Source of the DNA: Agapanthus africanus
Lineage: Eukaryota > Streptophyta > Magnoliopsida > Asparagales > Amaryllidaceae
NCBI GenBank assembly: GCA_030015575.1
Contig: JASDDO010000014.1
Span: 167,805,911 to 167,869,910 of the forward strand
Reading direction: 5' to 3'
DNA length: 64,000 nt
Shown: positions 45,027-57,752 of the stretch, piece after piece
Numbering within the stretch: the first letter of the stretch is position 1
Layout: each line of letters opens with the position of its first letter
Notes under the pieces: generated by a model
Databases searched by the model: none
Told to the model about the DNA's origin: nothing
The model's input: only the letters and a program-made list of their open reading frames with translations
Translations under genes and position numbers: made by a program

Positions 45027-48000
45027 TGTAACATTTCAGAAAAATAAAATATTATTTTTGGGAATTTATATAATTAAAATAATAAATATTATGAATATTT
45101 TAATGATGTGGTATAATTATATACCGATAGTTTGGAAAAATGTTGGAGAATTAAATTGAATGGTGATTTTTGGAAGGATTTATGTGATCTAGGTAAATTA
45201 TAAATTTTTATAATTAATTATATACAAGTTTATTCTAAACTTGATTAATGTTCATTAATCACACATTGATGGTGTTTTGTGCATGTGATATACACCATGT
45301 CATATTACACATTTGTTACATTTTTCTACCATGGCTTTTTCTTTTTTTTATGCATGGATTTGTTTTAAATGAGATGAAGAGATAAAGAAAAGAAAAAGGA
45401 AAATGAATAAAGAAATGGGTATGAGCAAGAGAGAGGAAAGAGAGAGAGGTGAGGGGTCATTTGACCAAGGCTCCCATTTGTTTTCCCTTCATTATCTTCA
45501 TCATTTTTCTCTCCCCCTCACTTATGGCTGCCCTCCTCCTTCCACCTCCTCCTACACCTCACAACAACCCCAAAAATACATCAAAACACCTTATTCCCTT
45601 CATTAAAAATGTGCACAATCTCCCTACAAACATGATGGACCAAGAAAGTGAGGATTTTGAGCTCTAAGGGATTCTAGGGTTTGCCAGATGAGGTATTTCC
45701 TTCACTTTAAGCGTAGTATTTGATTGCATTTAGCTTCCATTTTAGTTAGAATCGTTTTGGTGAGGTTTAGTGATGTTTGAAAATTCCTAGAAGAGGTTTT
45801 GTGAAATTCTTGAGTAGTGAAGATGCAATTGAGGTTTAGTGGTGACCTTAAACCCTCCATAGTGCTAAAAACCTAGACCAAACAGATCCTAGACCATGCA
45901 ATGTGAATTAGATATCGAAATGTCGGTTTTGTGTTTATATTAGGCCTACAGGGAATCTGGAATGACCTGAGACTTTTAGAAGAAAAACAAACAACACCAT
46001 TGATCTAGATTGGACACTAGGAGGCCACCCTGCCAATACGAACCCAATCCATGCATACATGGCCGAGCAGGCCCGAATTTGGGGCAATGTTGCCGGCCAA
46101 ATTGTAGGTGTTGATGTTAGGATTTATTCTGTAGCTCATATACCCCCTATACAACACCCAGTACTTCTTGTTTATCCCTATTTTACCTGAACTAAAATCT
46201 GGAGCAAGTTTTCATGAGTTGTTGTATTGTTTTATAACTTTCCATGACTTGAAATCTTGGTAATTGTGTTTTGTATCGGTCACTTGATGTTTGTACGTCG
46301 ATATCGGGTGTTTTTGGGCTCTTTTGCATGAGTAGACCATAGGTTTTAACCTATGTGTAATTTGCGTGTCGTTTTGGTTTTGAATTAGACGTTTTGATGC
46401 GATATGATATATGTGATACGTAGGTACCCTCACGTGGACTTCAGACGATGAAGAAGAGGATGGCGACATCGACTTCGGCAATCAAGGATCAAAGTGAGTA
46501 GATATACATCTACGGAGGAAGTCGGGTGGCGTATAGCACCCCCGCACTTCGTAGGGTAGAATGCGAATTTGATTTATATTTATATATATATATGTTAATG
46601 TGAGACGCGAATGCTTAGAGAGAAAGTAACTTAGTTTAGTTCTTAGTCGCGAAACCCTAGAGTAAGGATTGGTACACACGCACACGCCTACATTTGATTT
46701 TCTTGTGCGTACACACACACACACATATACATATATGTATATATGTATACATATACGCGGATGATGAGGATGGTATATGGTACTTGGAGATGGGTCGATG
46801 TGATTGGGTATGATACTGTGAGATCGGTGATGTGAATTGGGTCGTGTTATGATACTACATGATAGTATAGTGGATCGATGGGCGATGTGTTTTATTCACA
46901 CGCGGATATATGTTTGGTGGTATCGGAATGTACTAGACTGTAGATCAGTACCCCTAATTCAGGATATGTTGATAATGATACCAGGTAAATAGTGAGTTAT
47001 ATGTGATATTTGACCCGTGCCCCGATTTGGGATGCCGTACGATGGATTTTTACCGTACGATGTACAACGATGATGTTTGACCCGCACTCTTGACTCGAGA
47101 ATGTCGTATTATATATTTTATCGTACGTGACACTATTGAGGCGGGATCACCGACTACTAGATATATCAACTCGGACTTAGGTGGATTTCCTTACCCTTTC
47201 GTTTAGTCTATTAGCCTCGTCCTGTAGTTTACTTGGTAGATGTTAGACTAGGCTCGAGTCATACTTATTTCCAAAACTAACGAATCGTGAGTATTTTAAA
47301 GATAGTCTGAGAAATACTATGGATTTTTCAAGGGATGTACCTTTTTTTAGAAACACCGTAGCCCCTATTTTCTAAAAACCATGATTCGTGCTATTTCAAA
47401 TATCAACACTGTATGACTCGTATATATATAATGCATATTCTTCAATATTACGTTTACTATTCATGTTCTCATTGCATTGCATGTTTATACGTGTTTCCTT
47501 AACTATTATGATATCGATTGTTAGAACACCAGCACCATTACCGATGATGCGTATGTCCACGAACACTTGCTTGCCGGCTCACACACATCATCATCGGAAA
47601 TTGCTATGTCACGTACATTTTAGAGTATATCACTTCATGGATATAATTGCTAGCTGATAGTTCCGATATATGATTACTGTGCTAGTTTAGATATTGCATT
47701 CTTTACTTAGATACCCGTGCATGTATACATATTCATTGTCATGTATTATTATGGGACTTTATGCCGGTATTCACTGTTTATTTACTCTTGATTATGGGAT
47801 TCAGATTTTCCATGAGATTTCTGGATTTGGAGAAACCGCAAGGATTTATAAACTCACTTTCATTTATAAAGATAGAAATTTGCGGCTTTCTCGTGATATG
47901 ATATTTATGATGTCCACCATGAGTTTTCTCGGTTCTCGAGCGGTATTATACACCCGATTCGAGGTAGGGGAGGGACCGTCTGCGGGTGCATGGTGGACCC

Positions 48001-49190
48001 GGTGCGGTATCCCGGGGCAAGAAGATCGTATAGAAAGGCGTTGAGCCCGGCAGGGGTGCACTATCGACCGGTGACTTTATGGAGACTCGACGGATATCCG
48101 GAGGATACCGTTCAGAGTTATGGGCCGATCCTTATCATGCGGAGCCCGAGATGTTAAGATTTGATGATATAGGCCAGTCCGGATTGCCGGAGCCCGAGAT
48201 ATTGAGATATTGAGATATATATTTTGTGTCGATGCTTGACACGGATTCTCTATTGATTTCATTGACGATACTTCGATTTTTATACAGAAATCTCACTGAG
48301 ATATGAAAACAGTTTTCTCATTCAGTTGTATTCTGTTTTCATGCATTCATACATCATATATGTATTATGTTGCTACCTAAGGCACTGGCACGAGCACTTG
48401 GTATTACACTTATGTATAGATGTTTACCCTTGCCATTATTTAGATGCTTCAGGTTATATATTGAGGATATATTATCGTATGACCTAGGATAGAGTCATAC
48501 ATGCGATTTCTTCTCGGTGATGTTTTCTACTCACGAGTTGGCAACTCACCCCCGTTGTGCCACAGTTTCTTGCAGGTTTTGCCGTACATGTTTCATTGCG
48601 GCTTACTGGCATACTGCTTCCTTCCGGGTGATTGCTTGGTAGGTGGGTTCACTTGCATCGTGACCACCATTGTACTTTATTTTCATTCTGTAGTATTTAG
48701 TAAACTCCATCAACTAGACTTGTATATTTGATAGACTTAGAAGACCAGTGTATATTCTTTCGACCTTAGAGTCGCACGCCTGTATTATTATGTTTTTTTC
48801 TCTGGTTTTCTTGAGGACATTGCTTTCTTGATGATTTTTTATCCTCGCCCTTCGGCGTTGTATATTATATTGCATTGTGTGGTTGTGTCCGCCAATTAGC
48901 GAAGAGCTAGCTCCCGCTTGGGGATGCTTTTATATTATGCATGTTTGTACCCATTTAGGGCCAATATTTATAAAGGAGACTCTACCGAAATTTTCGGGAA
49001 AATATGTCGTTGCTTTAAAATGTTTAATTCCACTTATTTTATTAAAACCACTTGCTTTAAAACAAGTTTTCCTTTACTTTCTATTTAAAATGGTTTAGAT
49101 TTCTGGGCTTTTGGCTTACTTGAATTAGGTGTGGTTCTATAAACTTCACATGATTTAAGTGTCAGTCACGTGCCATTTCGGGTCGTGACA
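45027..49190 (+). repeat. Solo LTR, 4164 bp, TSD AAATC
   Basis: It begins TGTAACATTTC and ends GGGTCGTGACA, with perfect 5-bp duplications AAATC at 45022-45026 and 49191-49195. The TGTAAC...GTGACA ends place it with the Tekay/Del-like LTRs elsewhere in the window, but the body differs enough to be another family. No internal region is present. A (CA)n/(TATA) run lies at 46700-46755. No gene is supported within it. It splits the MULE gene remnant. Confidence 0.88.
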
Positions 49191-49195
49191 AAATC

Positions 49196-50416
49196 CGCCA
49201 AGTGAGAAGGTTTTTGATGAATTTCCAGCAAGTGAGCACGTTATATCACCAGCGCATGCTGGCAGTGAAAGTGGTGGTATGGTAACGTTCATGAGTTTGT
49301 TGAATGAGAATCCTTCTGAATTATTTGCAATTGCCTACGTGAACAATGAATTAATATACAATGATGACGATAAGGACATTCATGAAGTAGGTTATGAAGA
49401 CGATGAGGACGATCCAATTGCGTAGAATACGGTGATTATGAATTATCAAATTACACCAGCAGCTGCAACCACGGCGTCACTCATCCACTCAGCTATCGTC
49501 GAGGATTATTATCCGGACAAGATGATGCGGCAGTTCGGCCTGCACCAGGCCATCCCTCATGAATGAGTATATGATCGTGCTCTGCACAGGATTGATGGAC
49601 AAGGCAGAGCCATTGAGAACTGGAGAGTGGTGCATCGTAACCACATTCGCCAGTGGGATGTAGAACAGGCTGCTCGTGTTAGTCGAGACACCCCACCGTA
49701 CGATGCAGCCCGCCGCGAGGAGTGCATGACTTGGTATCGCTCGATCACTCATTTGTACATTGTCTTGTCCGACCATAAACGACTTTCTAGAGCCGACGAT
49801 GCTGGTCCCTCGACCACTCGACTTATGTAGTAGTCTCGAGTTCCTTCTGTAGTGTATGTTATTTTACTTTGCATTCTTATTCTGTAATTTTCATACGGTA
49901 CGATTCATATTATCATTGTATTAAAATGTTTCCCGTTTTTTTTCAGGTATCACATTCATGGACACTTATACGTCTCTCCATCCAGATTCTAGCGAACGGT
50001 TCCACAACTAGAGTGAGGGAGTTCGCACAGATTACTCTCAGGGAGTGCCGCTGCATTGTGACTGAGGCGGGAGAGGCTACCAGATTAGATGCGATAGTTG
50101 CAGCCCCCATTCCTCCTGTGCGTAGACACAGTAGCTTAACATGACAGTCAGATCAGGTTGGATCTTCACATATACAGGAGGAGACTGGTCAGGCTGCACT
50201 TTCGCATGCACAGGAGGAGACCGGTCAGGTCGGACCTTCGCATGCACATGAGGAGGCCCATGAGTCTTGACCTTCGTATGTACCGGATGAGCCCGGTGAG
50301 TCTCGACCTTCACAGCCACCTATGTCGCAGTTGACTTGGGTTGATATTGCAAGACCTTTACAGATATCGCAATCACGTCCAAAGAAGAAGAAGATATTTT
50401 ATCCCGTTTTCATTTG
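49196..50416 (+). pseudogene. Plant mobile domain (MAIN-like) gene remnant
   Basis: The 5' part (49200-49425: MVTFMSLLNENPSELFAIAY, an acidic stretch DEDDPIA, then stop TAG) is MULE linker. From 49440 the frame reads MNYQITPAAATTASLIHSAI, MMRQFGLHQAIPHE, ENWRVVHRNHIRQWDVEQAA and EECMTWYRSITHLYIVLSDH. These match the Trp-containing 'RQFGL.Q.IP...W...H..YI..W...MxWYR..T..YI' pattern of the plant mobile domain. After stops near 49828 a second block from 49949 carries a helical segment (RVREFAQITLRECRCIVTEA) and four 12-residue repeats (50148-50291), and ends with RPKKKKIFYP. At least three stops break it. Active relatives are MULE-derived nuclear proteins. Confidence 0.6.
50148..50300 (+). repeat. 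Four 36-bp tandem repeats in the mobile-domain remnant
   Basis: Units encode QVGSSHIQEETG, QAALSHAQEETG, QVGPSHAHEEAH and ES*PSYVPDEPG, then a partial fifth. The 12-codon period keeps the reading frame except for one stop. Confidence 0.85.
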
Positions 50417-50855
50417 ATTGCATATTTTGTAGTATTATTTTGCATCGAGGACTTGTATCGTTCATGTGGTGATATTAGCATTGATGTTGTGATGGTATCC
50501 ACTTTTCAAGGTGTGATATCTATTTTATTATCAATTTTGTGATTCCATCCTTCGAGGTGATGTTTGTTTACCGCCGAGTGTGGCATGTAGAGCTATGTAG
50601 CACAGATTATTATTTATTTGTGGATAGATCTCAATATATGCAAAAGTGATGTTGTCCGTTTTATTTTTAAAATGTGGTTACATAAGTATTTTTTGAGATA
50701 AACGTGGTTACATAATTATTCGCAGAAAGCCGCTGCAGCTATTTGGCATCAAAAAAGTTGTATTAACGCATCAAATGAAGACTATAAATCCGAGCTTATA
50801 TTTCATGGGCTCAATTTCCAAGGGATTTTTAGTTTCTGGTGCTGGGTAGTGCCAA

Positions 50856-51037
50856 GGAAAACGCTACTGGTAGTAGCGTTTTCCTTATATTGAAAACGTT
50901 ACTGATAATAGTGTTTTCATTTAGCATAAATCCCCCAACCCGAGACTTCTCGTGTTGGTTAGATATGCCTGTTTGAAAACGCTACTGACAGTAGCGTTTT
51001 CATTAGGAGGAAAACGCTACTGTCAGTAGCGTTTTCC
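50856..51037. repeat. Array of four 29-bp near-perfect hairpins
   Basis: Units lie at 50856-50884, 50891-50919, 50974-51002 and 51009-51037. Each consists of two 14-base arms (consensus AAAACGCTACTG, arm ends GG or TG) around one centre base. The last two are perfect apart from the centre base. They lie in the right inverted repeat of the MULE; two more are in the left repeat. Confidence 0.92.
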
Positions 51038-51183
51038 TTCCCCCACCAACTGCCACTCGAGGCCTATTCCTATATGGCAGTATGAAAGTCTATTTTGGGA
51101 ATTAGTTTTGGGTCAATATTATTTTTGGAAATATTTTATTAAATAGTATTATTTCGGTCAAAAATTCTTGGAGTCTGTGGTAT

Positions 51184-51423
51184 TTAGAGTAATTTATAAG
51201 GTTCAAGGCATTTTTTTTCTTTTTTTGGAATACATTAAAAGTTAATTGGGTTTATCATCAGTGCAGTTTTAATATAGAATAATCGACCGTGCGGATTTGT
51301 TCTTGGCCGTAGGATCGATATGTTAAGCTTTTATCGTTGCCAAAAGTGCCTGCTAGTTACAATTCTTTCTATTGGATCAAGAAAAAACAATTCGCCTGGT
51401 TCATTTCAGCTGTCAAATCAAAT
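51184..51423. other. Short unique spacer
   Basis: 240 bp between the MULE right end and the Tekay-like LTR. I see no gene or repeat beyond a T run near 51212-51230. Confidence 0.6.
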
Positions 51424-54400
51424 TGTAACACCCTAACACGATCATACGTTATTTAATTATATTAGATAATTATTTTGGCAATTTAAATTATTATTGTTGT
51501 AACATGTGTTCGGATGGTAACCATACTTTATCTTGTCTTGATCCCTATTTTCTTCTTTAAGATTCGGGTTAATATCCGACCCGCTTGCATGTTAACCTAT
51601 ATTAGTTAAACTAGATATTCTACCAATATTCTTAAGATTAATTTCTGCTTAGAATATCGATGATGTTAGTTAGTATAGTATTTTTTTTATAGTCGTTAGT
51701 ATTTGTTTGCTAATATAATAATATCTTATTTTAATTCATATAATATTTTGTCTAATATTAGATGGTAACAAATAAATATTTTTGTATGATGGTTTAGATA
51801 TGATATCTTAAGATAATTGGAAAAATTCCTTTAAACCTTTAACAATTTGGATTGGGGGAGTTTTGTGCAAATTTCCTAGTATCTTGTATATAAACCCAAC
51901 TCTTTCTCTCTCTTCTTATATTTTAACTAACCTATACATATATTTTATCTTCCTTAAAACAATTATAAAATAAAACCCATATCTCTCTATCCCTCTCGTG
52001 ATCATCTTCCTCCTCCTCATGTCCCCGAGTTCGCCGCCTCCTCAAGTCCTTGTGCTCGAACCGCCGCATTACCATTGCTTTCGCCTCCATTGGACCTTCG
52101 TCACTCTCGCCCATCGCCGGAAGTCGTCACCTCCTTCTTCTCCATTTCCCTCGACCACATTCTTGCATCCATCTCCGAAACCCAAGCCACCAACTTCGAC
52201 TGCATTACCGGCGCATCACTCTCACAGCCTCCTACCACCGCGGCTATCTTCTCCATCGACCCACGCATCCATTACCCTCATCTCTCATCAACCACCGCGG
52301 CCATCGACATCTTCTTCTTCTTCGAGCAGCTACCTTCTCCTTCGCCTTCACTTTTGTAACACCCTAGCTCGATCATATGTTATTTAATGATATCAATTAG
52401 TACTTTGAGTTTCTTTTAATTATTACTGTTTGGCTTGTGTTTGGTATTTGGATAGTATGCATGATTATCGGACCCGACCCGCTTGCATGAAATCCGTTAT
52501 GGGTTGATAGTTAGATAGAGTATATTTTGTTGATATTTATTCATAGACTAAATCTATATGAATCTCAAATAATAGATATACAATATTTAAACTGTATATA
52601 TTTTTGGAAGCCATACGTTATGGGTATTTTATATCTAACATTTAATTGTTAGTGTGTTTTTATCCTATTTAAATATCTCATGATATTTTATTGACAGTTA
52701 TCTATTGCATATAAATCCAAAACATCCAAAAATACTATGTATAATATGTTAGATTAGAATATTTTTCTAACCATTATATTTATGGTTTAAGTAGGCTACG
52801 TATGTGTAGATAACTTCTGGTTATATTTTGAGATTTAGTAGAGACGGATGGGGGACCGTAATATTTTTATATAATATTATTTAGTTAATGAGTTATACAC
52901 ACACACACATATAATACTTATACCTAATATAATATAAAAATATAATTTTTCCCTTAAAAACTCATCCTTTTCTGGCTCTTCCTCATCTCTCTCTCTTCCC
53001 TCGCTTTCAAACCCAAGCTCACCCTCGTCGCCTCACCCTGTCTCCACATCCGGTCATCACCAAACACCCCAGCACCCTCTCTTCGATCATCTTGAACCTA
53101 CCTCCTCACCGTTGTCACAGCAACCATCTCCTCCATCACCTTTCCCCATCATCATCTTCTTCTTCCTCTCGCAACTTAAACCTATCTCTCTGTCTCCCCT
53201 TCGTTCTCTAAACCCACACTCACCCTCACCTTCCATCCTCGTCGTTGTCACCGCAACCATCATCGCCACCTCAACTCTATCTCCTTCAACCTCCATCGAT
53301 TGCATCCCCCTTCGATCTTTCAACAACTTCAGTCGAGCCCACGCCTTCATCCACCATCATCGCCTTCCTCCTTGCAGCCGCAAATCCCCCTAACCTACAA
53401 CCGGGCATACAACCCTTCGACCACCACTATCGTCCTCATCTCCTTTTATCGTCGCCTTAACCCTAGCGCCACCAACTTCATCTTCTTAAGAACCCATCAA
53501 CACCCACCGAGCACCTATCCTCCTCCTCCTCCGACCACCTGCAGCTATCTTCCTCCTAGAACCCGAGACCCCTTCCTCCGTCGCCGGTGAGACCTCGTCG
53601 TCAACTGAAACCCATCACTATCTTATCGCACCCATTGTCGTCAAGATCCTCATTCACTGGCGCCTCACTGTCATAGGCTCCACCCTGTCGCTACACTATC
53701 GCCTGAACTCCACTGCCATCATTAACATCTTCTTCTCTTCTCATCGCCAAGCACCGCCTCCGCCTTCATTGCTGCAGGTTCGTCGCGGGAGTCCCATTCG
53801 GCGTCGCTACTGTTGTGTTGCCTGCCTCTTGACACAGTTCCAGCCGAAGTCGCAATCGCCACGCCAATCGCTTCACTATCGTGTCGTCGTGACTGCATCT
53901 ATCGTCTTGACCGTCGTCTCGAGCAAGTATTTAACCGGGCCCAAGTTCTAGACGTGATTGTGCATTAAGTCGTGTTGTGTTTCGTGTCTGCATTATCATT
54001 CCATTCGTGTGTTTTTATCCGAGGAAAGTATCTTTATACTTGCTACATGCTAGTTACGGCAAATTCATATCAAGCCGTAATATTTTACTATTATTATTAT
54101 ACCATTTTCATATAAATAGTTTAATTATGAGTTCAGCATATAAATAAATAAAGTTATAATATATCAGTTAAATTCATTTCGTAATCGTGCATATAACTGG
54201 CATATAAATTGATTCTCATGTTTAAAGATTACTTTAATAGGGTTAAACTAATATAATGAATTAATAGGAGACGATTTGATGAATGTCGCTGTTTAATGTC
54301 ATTAACGAGATTAACAATAATAAGTTTCATTAATAATGATAAGGTTAATTCATAATAAGTAAGTTCAATTAATACAGTTTAATTTATATTTAATTAATAC

Positions 54401-57400
54401 TACCTGATAATCTTGACAACACTATTTTAAATACGGTCATACTAATTTATTGCGCAAGTAGTAGTTGATACATCATTTTCGTTACATCATATATCGCATC
54501 TAGATAACTGTTACAACTATATTCATCATGACCTGTTTACACGATTTTATTACAAGATAAACACTTCACCTGATTTGGTATACTGTCCCTAACATGCTTA
54601 TAACCCGTCATCTTGTTACTATTATTGCTATCTTACTTGTAACTGTTTACCTGTAATACTTACCAATGTCAACAATCCTGACTTGTTATTCTAATGGACG
54701 TGGCATGTTGTCTTGATAGCCCTAACCTGTATCTGCCTATTCCTGTGTTGACATTGGGTAGATATTATTTTCATACCTGATTTGGAAAATGAAACCTGGG
54801 GAAATAGGGAAATCAAAAGTGTAACTGAAGTGTAGCTTAAACGGATATTATATGTTTCCGTGGTTTCGGGGGTTAACGGAACAAAATCATTCTTGATTTA
54901 TATATCTTACATCCGTGGTCTCGGGAGGGGGGGGGGTAACGGGATATATCTTGCGTCCGTGGTCTCGAAGGTAATGGGATATATACTTTTGAGTTACATG
55001 GAGAAGTACATTAATTGGTTTCAAATACCTGTAGGATAGATAACCTAGACATGGATCTTAGGAAACACGTGACACGTTTGACTATCTATAGCTTGCTTAT
55101 TATTTTACATGTGATTGCTTTTGTTTATACTGATGATATCTCACTCTTGCACATGGCATCCTATATAGCATACTGTTTAGATTATTATTATGATATTTAT
55201 GATGCACTGACGCTGGGTTTTGCTTGGCCCAGATCCTTTAACCTTATCATAAGAGGACCAGGAATACTTTAACAGGCAAACCGAGCAGTGAAGAGCTTTC
55301 TTCTTATTTTAGTTTAATGACACTTTAGATTTATATTCTAGTTATGGATTTGTCATTGTGATCCCATAAGGGATGAGGCTAGGATATTATTTCTTTGTTG
55401 GATCTTTATTTGTTTCCGCTGCCTTTTCGTTATTATTTATTGTAGCGGATTGGACATGTTTAGAGATAGATAGTTATATTATTGTTCTTGATATCTGATT
55501 GACAGCCGTAATGTGACTATGGAAGGATATTTCCTCACCATAGGTAGCATGGTTTGCTTTATTACATTCCGTATTCACGTATTTTAGGAAGCGAGACGTG
55601 ACAACTTTCATCAATCGCCTCCATCAACACCCGAGATCACCTGACCCTCTACCTCCTTCGACCATCGTTGATAACGTCTTTGCCTCCCAAGTCTCGAAAC
55701 TCTCCTTGTGACCACCGTCTCCACCACCCATCTCCCCATGACCTCGATGTGAACCTATCTTGTTGTCATCATTGTTGCAACCCATTCGCCGGCGACACAC
55801 CCATCAATATCCGAGCAATTCTAGACTTCACCGTCGACCCGAGGACATCACCTACTTATTCTTTCTCGACTCCATCCAGCAAGTGTTGCTAAGCTCCTAA
55901 CTCTATCGCCATCTCCTCACCAAGAAACCCCGAGCAGCCCTCATCACCGTCGCTCGAACCTATCTCCCTCGCTTCCTCCCCGTGCTTCTCGTCACTGCCG
56001 TCGTCGACTTTATCACCAACCCAGGCCACTTCTTCTTCTTCTCCGACCACCAGAGAACCCCATCACCTCACCACCCGAGAACCCATAACCCGAAACATCG
56101 TCGTCGTCGTCTTTTCTCATGATCTCACGGCTGTACCATAGCCGAGCTCAGTTGCAGTTGATTAGCCAAGTACCCAAGTAGTGACCCTGGCCACATCTCC
56201 TAGCCAGGCCAAGATCCAAGTTGAGATCTTGCGTATGTAGTGTTCACATCCTCGTATCGTTGTTTGCCGTGATCATCATCGTCATCAAGAAAAGTTTTTA
56301 CTTTCTACATGTTAGAGTTACGACAATACACACACACATACACACACATTGCCATAACACTATTATAATTATCATTTCATGCCATTAATTAAATTTAATA
56401 AATATAAGTTTAATTTATAATATTTCGTAAATATATCTAATTAACAATATTTCATAATTATGACAAAATATTATTTTAATACGGTCAAATTGATATACTG
56501 AACCTGTAGTATTGTTTTGATCATTTTCGGTATTTCATGTATCGTATCTAGATAAGTTTTATAAAACCATTTTGAAAATAATATTTCATGTGTTAATCCT
56601 ATTACTACAAACTATACATTATCTGATTAACAATATTTGTTACCCATTTGATTTAAATGCATGTTAATCTATATCATTTCACTTTTATAGATATACTGTT
56701 ATAACTATATTGCATGTTCTATCCCAATGACTTGACTATGATATATGCCAGTGATATACACATCCTAACTGTGGTATATACAACATACCTGCTTAATTAC
56801 ACCAACCATGACATACTTGTACCATGCTACACTATTATTGTTTTGTTATCATGCTAGTACCTATTTACATGTAATACTTACTGATACCAACAATCCTGAC
56901 TTGTTGTCCTGATGGACGTAACGTGTTGTCTTGATAGACATAATCTGTACCTGCTTATCCCTGTGTTGGCATTAGGAAGATATTATCTTCATACCTGACT
57001 TAGAAAATGAAACCTCGAGAAATGGGAAAATCAAAAGTGTAACTAAAGTGTAACTCAAAAGGATATTACATGTTTCCGTGGTTCTGGGGGTTAATGAAAC
57101 AAATTATTCTTGGTCCATACATCTTGCGTCCGTGGTCCCGCGGGTAACAGGATATATACTTTTGAGTTATATGGAGGGGTACATTAATTGGTTTCAAATA
57201 CCTTTAAGATAGATAGTCTAGCAACATGGACCCTAAGGATACATATGATATGGTTGATACTGATATCTTGCTTGTTACATTACACATTATTGCTATTGCT
57301 TATTGTTTATACTCATGACATCTCGCTCTTGCGCATGGAATGTTATGTCACATACTGCATACTATTATTATGATATTTATGACGCATTGACGGCTGTGTT

Positions 57401-57731
57401 TTGCATGGCCCAGATTCTTTGACTTTAGTACAAAAGGATCGTGAGCAATTTAATAGGATTGCGGATATGTGAGGAGCATTCTACTGATATAATCCTTATT
57501 ATAGTTTAGGTATTCCGTTTTCTCTTGGATCTTTATTACCTCTGCTATCGTTTCCGGTTATTGTTTATCGTGGCTATTGGATATGTTTAGAGATAGATAT
57601 TTATATTATTGTTTTTTATTACTGATTGATAGCCTTAATGTGACTATAGAAGGATATTTCCTTACCGTGGACAATATGGCTGGCCGAGTTACATCCCAAA
57701 ATTTTGGTATCTTGGGAAGCGGAGCGTGACA
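51424..57731 (+). repeat. 5' LTR of a Tekay/Del-like Ty3/gypsy element, split by a nested solo LTR
   Basis: It begins TGTAACACCCTAACACG and ends GCGGAGCGTGACA; it is directly followed by a primer binding site, so it is a 5' LTR. The two pieces (51424-52354 and 55609-57731) flank a nested solo LTR; without it the LTR is about 3.05 kb. A TATA-like TGTATATAAAC lies at 51887-51897, followed by a CT-rich start region. The short frames inside (Pro/Ser/Thr-rich, 51998-52387 and 55668-55892) are low-complexity and are not called as genes. Confidence 0.85.
52355..55603 (+). repeat. Nested solo LTR, 3249 bp, TSD ACTTT
   Basis: It begins TGTAACACCCTAGCTCG and ends GCGAGACGTGACA, with perfect duplications ACTTT at 52350-52354 and 55604-55608. 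It is inserted in a related LTR: both share the first 10 bases, the 'GATCATA.GTTATTTAAT' text and a later 'tccgtggt' block (54850-54980 here, 57070-57170 in the host LTR). A G run of 10 lies near 54929. Low-complexity Pro/Ser frames (53112-53590) are not genes. Confidence 0.9.
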
Positions 57732-57740
57732 AGGTTTTGT

Positions 57741-57752
57741 TGGTATCAAAGC
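57741..57752 (+). other. Primer binding site for initiator Met tRNA
   Basis: TGGTATCAAAGC lies nine bases after the LTR end. The plant initiator-Met primer site is TGGTATCAGAGC, so there is one mismatch. This shows the preceding LTR is a 5' LTR. Confidence 0.8.

Larger units (their letters stand above)
43535..51183. mobile_element. MULE-like element with long inverted repeats and plant-mobile-domain gene remnants
   Basis: The left end (43535 to about 43800) and the right end (51183 to about 50850, minus strand) are long inverted repeats. Shared text includes 'attaaataaaatatttcc', 'aaaaataat', 'aattcccaaaata', 'gaataG.CCT' and 'gagtctcgggttgggg' or its variant, followed by AAAACGCTACTG hairpins. 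Inside are a MULE N-terminal transposase fragment and a plant-mobile-domain remnant on the plus strand, plus a nested solo LTR. Without the LTR it is about 3.5 kb. The target duplication was not resolved, so the exact ends may shift by some bases. Class assignment rests on long TIRs plus the transposase fragment. Confidence 0.75.

Noticed and set aside
43526-51192. A 9-bp target duplication for the second MULE
   Set aside because: Flanks near the inferred ends (gttgtaatc and ttagagtaa) do not match; no offset tried gave a convincing duplication.
52050-53590. Pro/Ser-rich plus-strand frames of about 95-130 codons
   Set aside because: Simple-sequence composition inside LTRs; multiple frames open at once.
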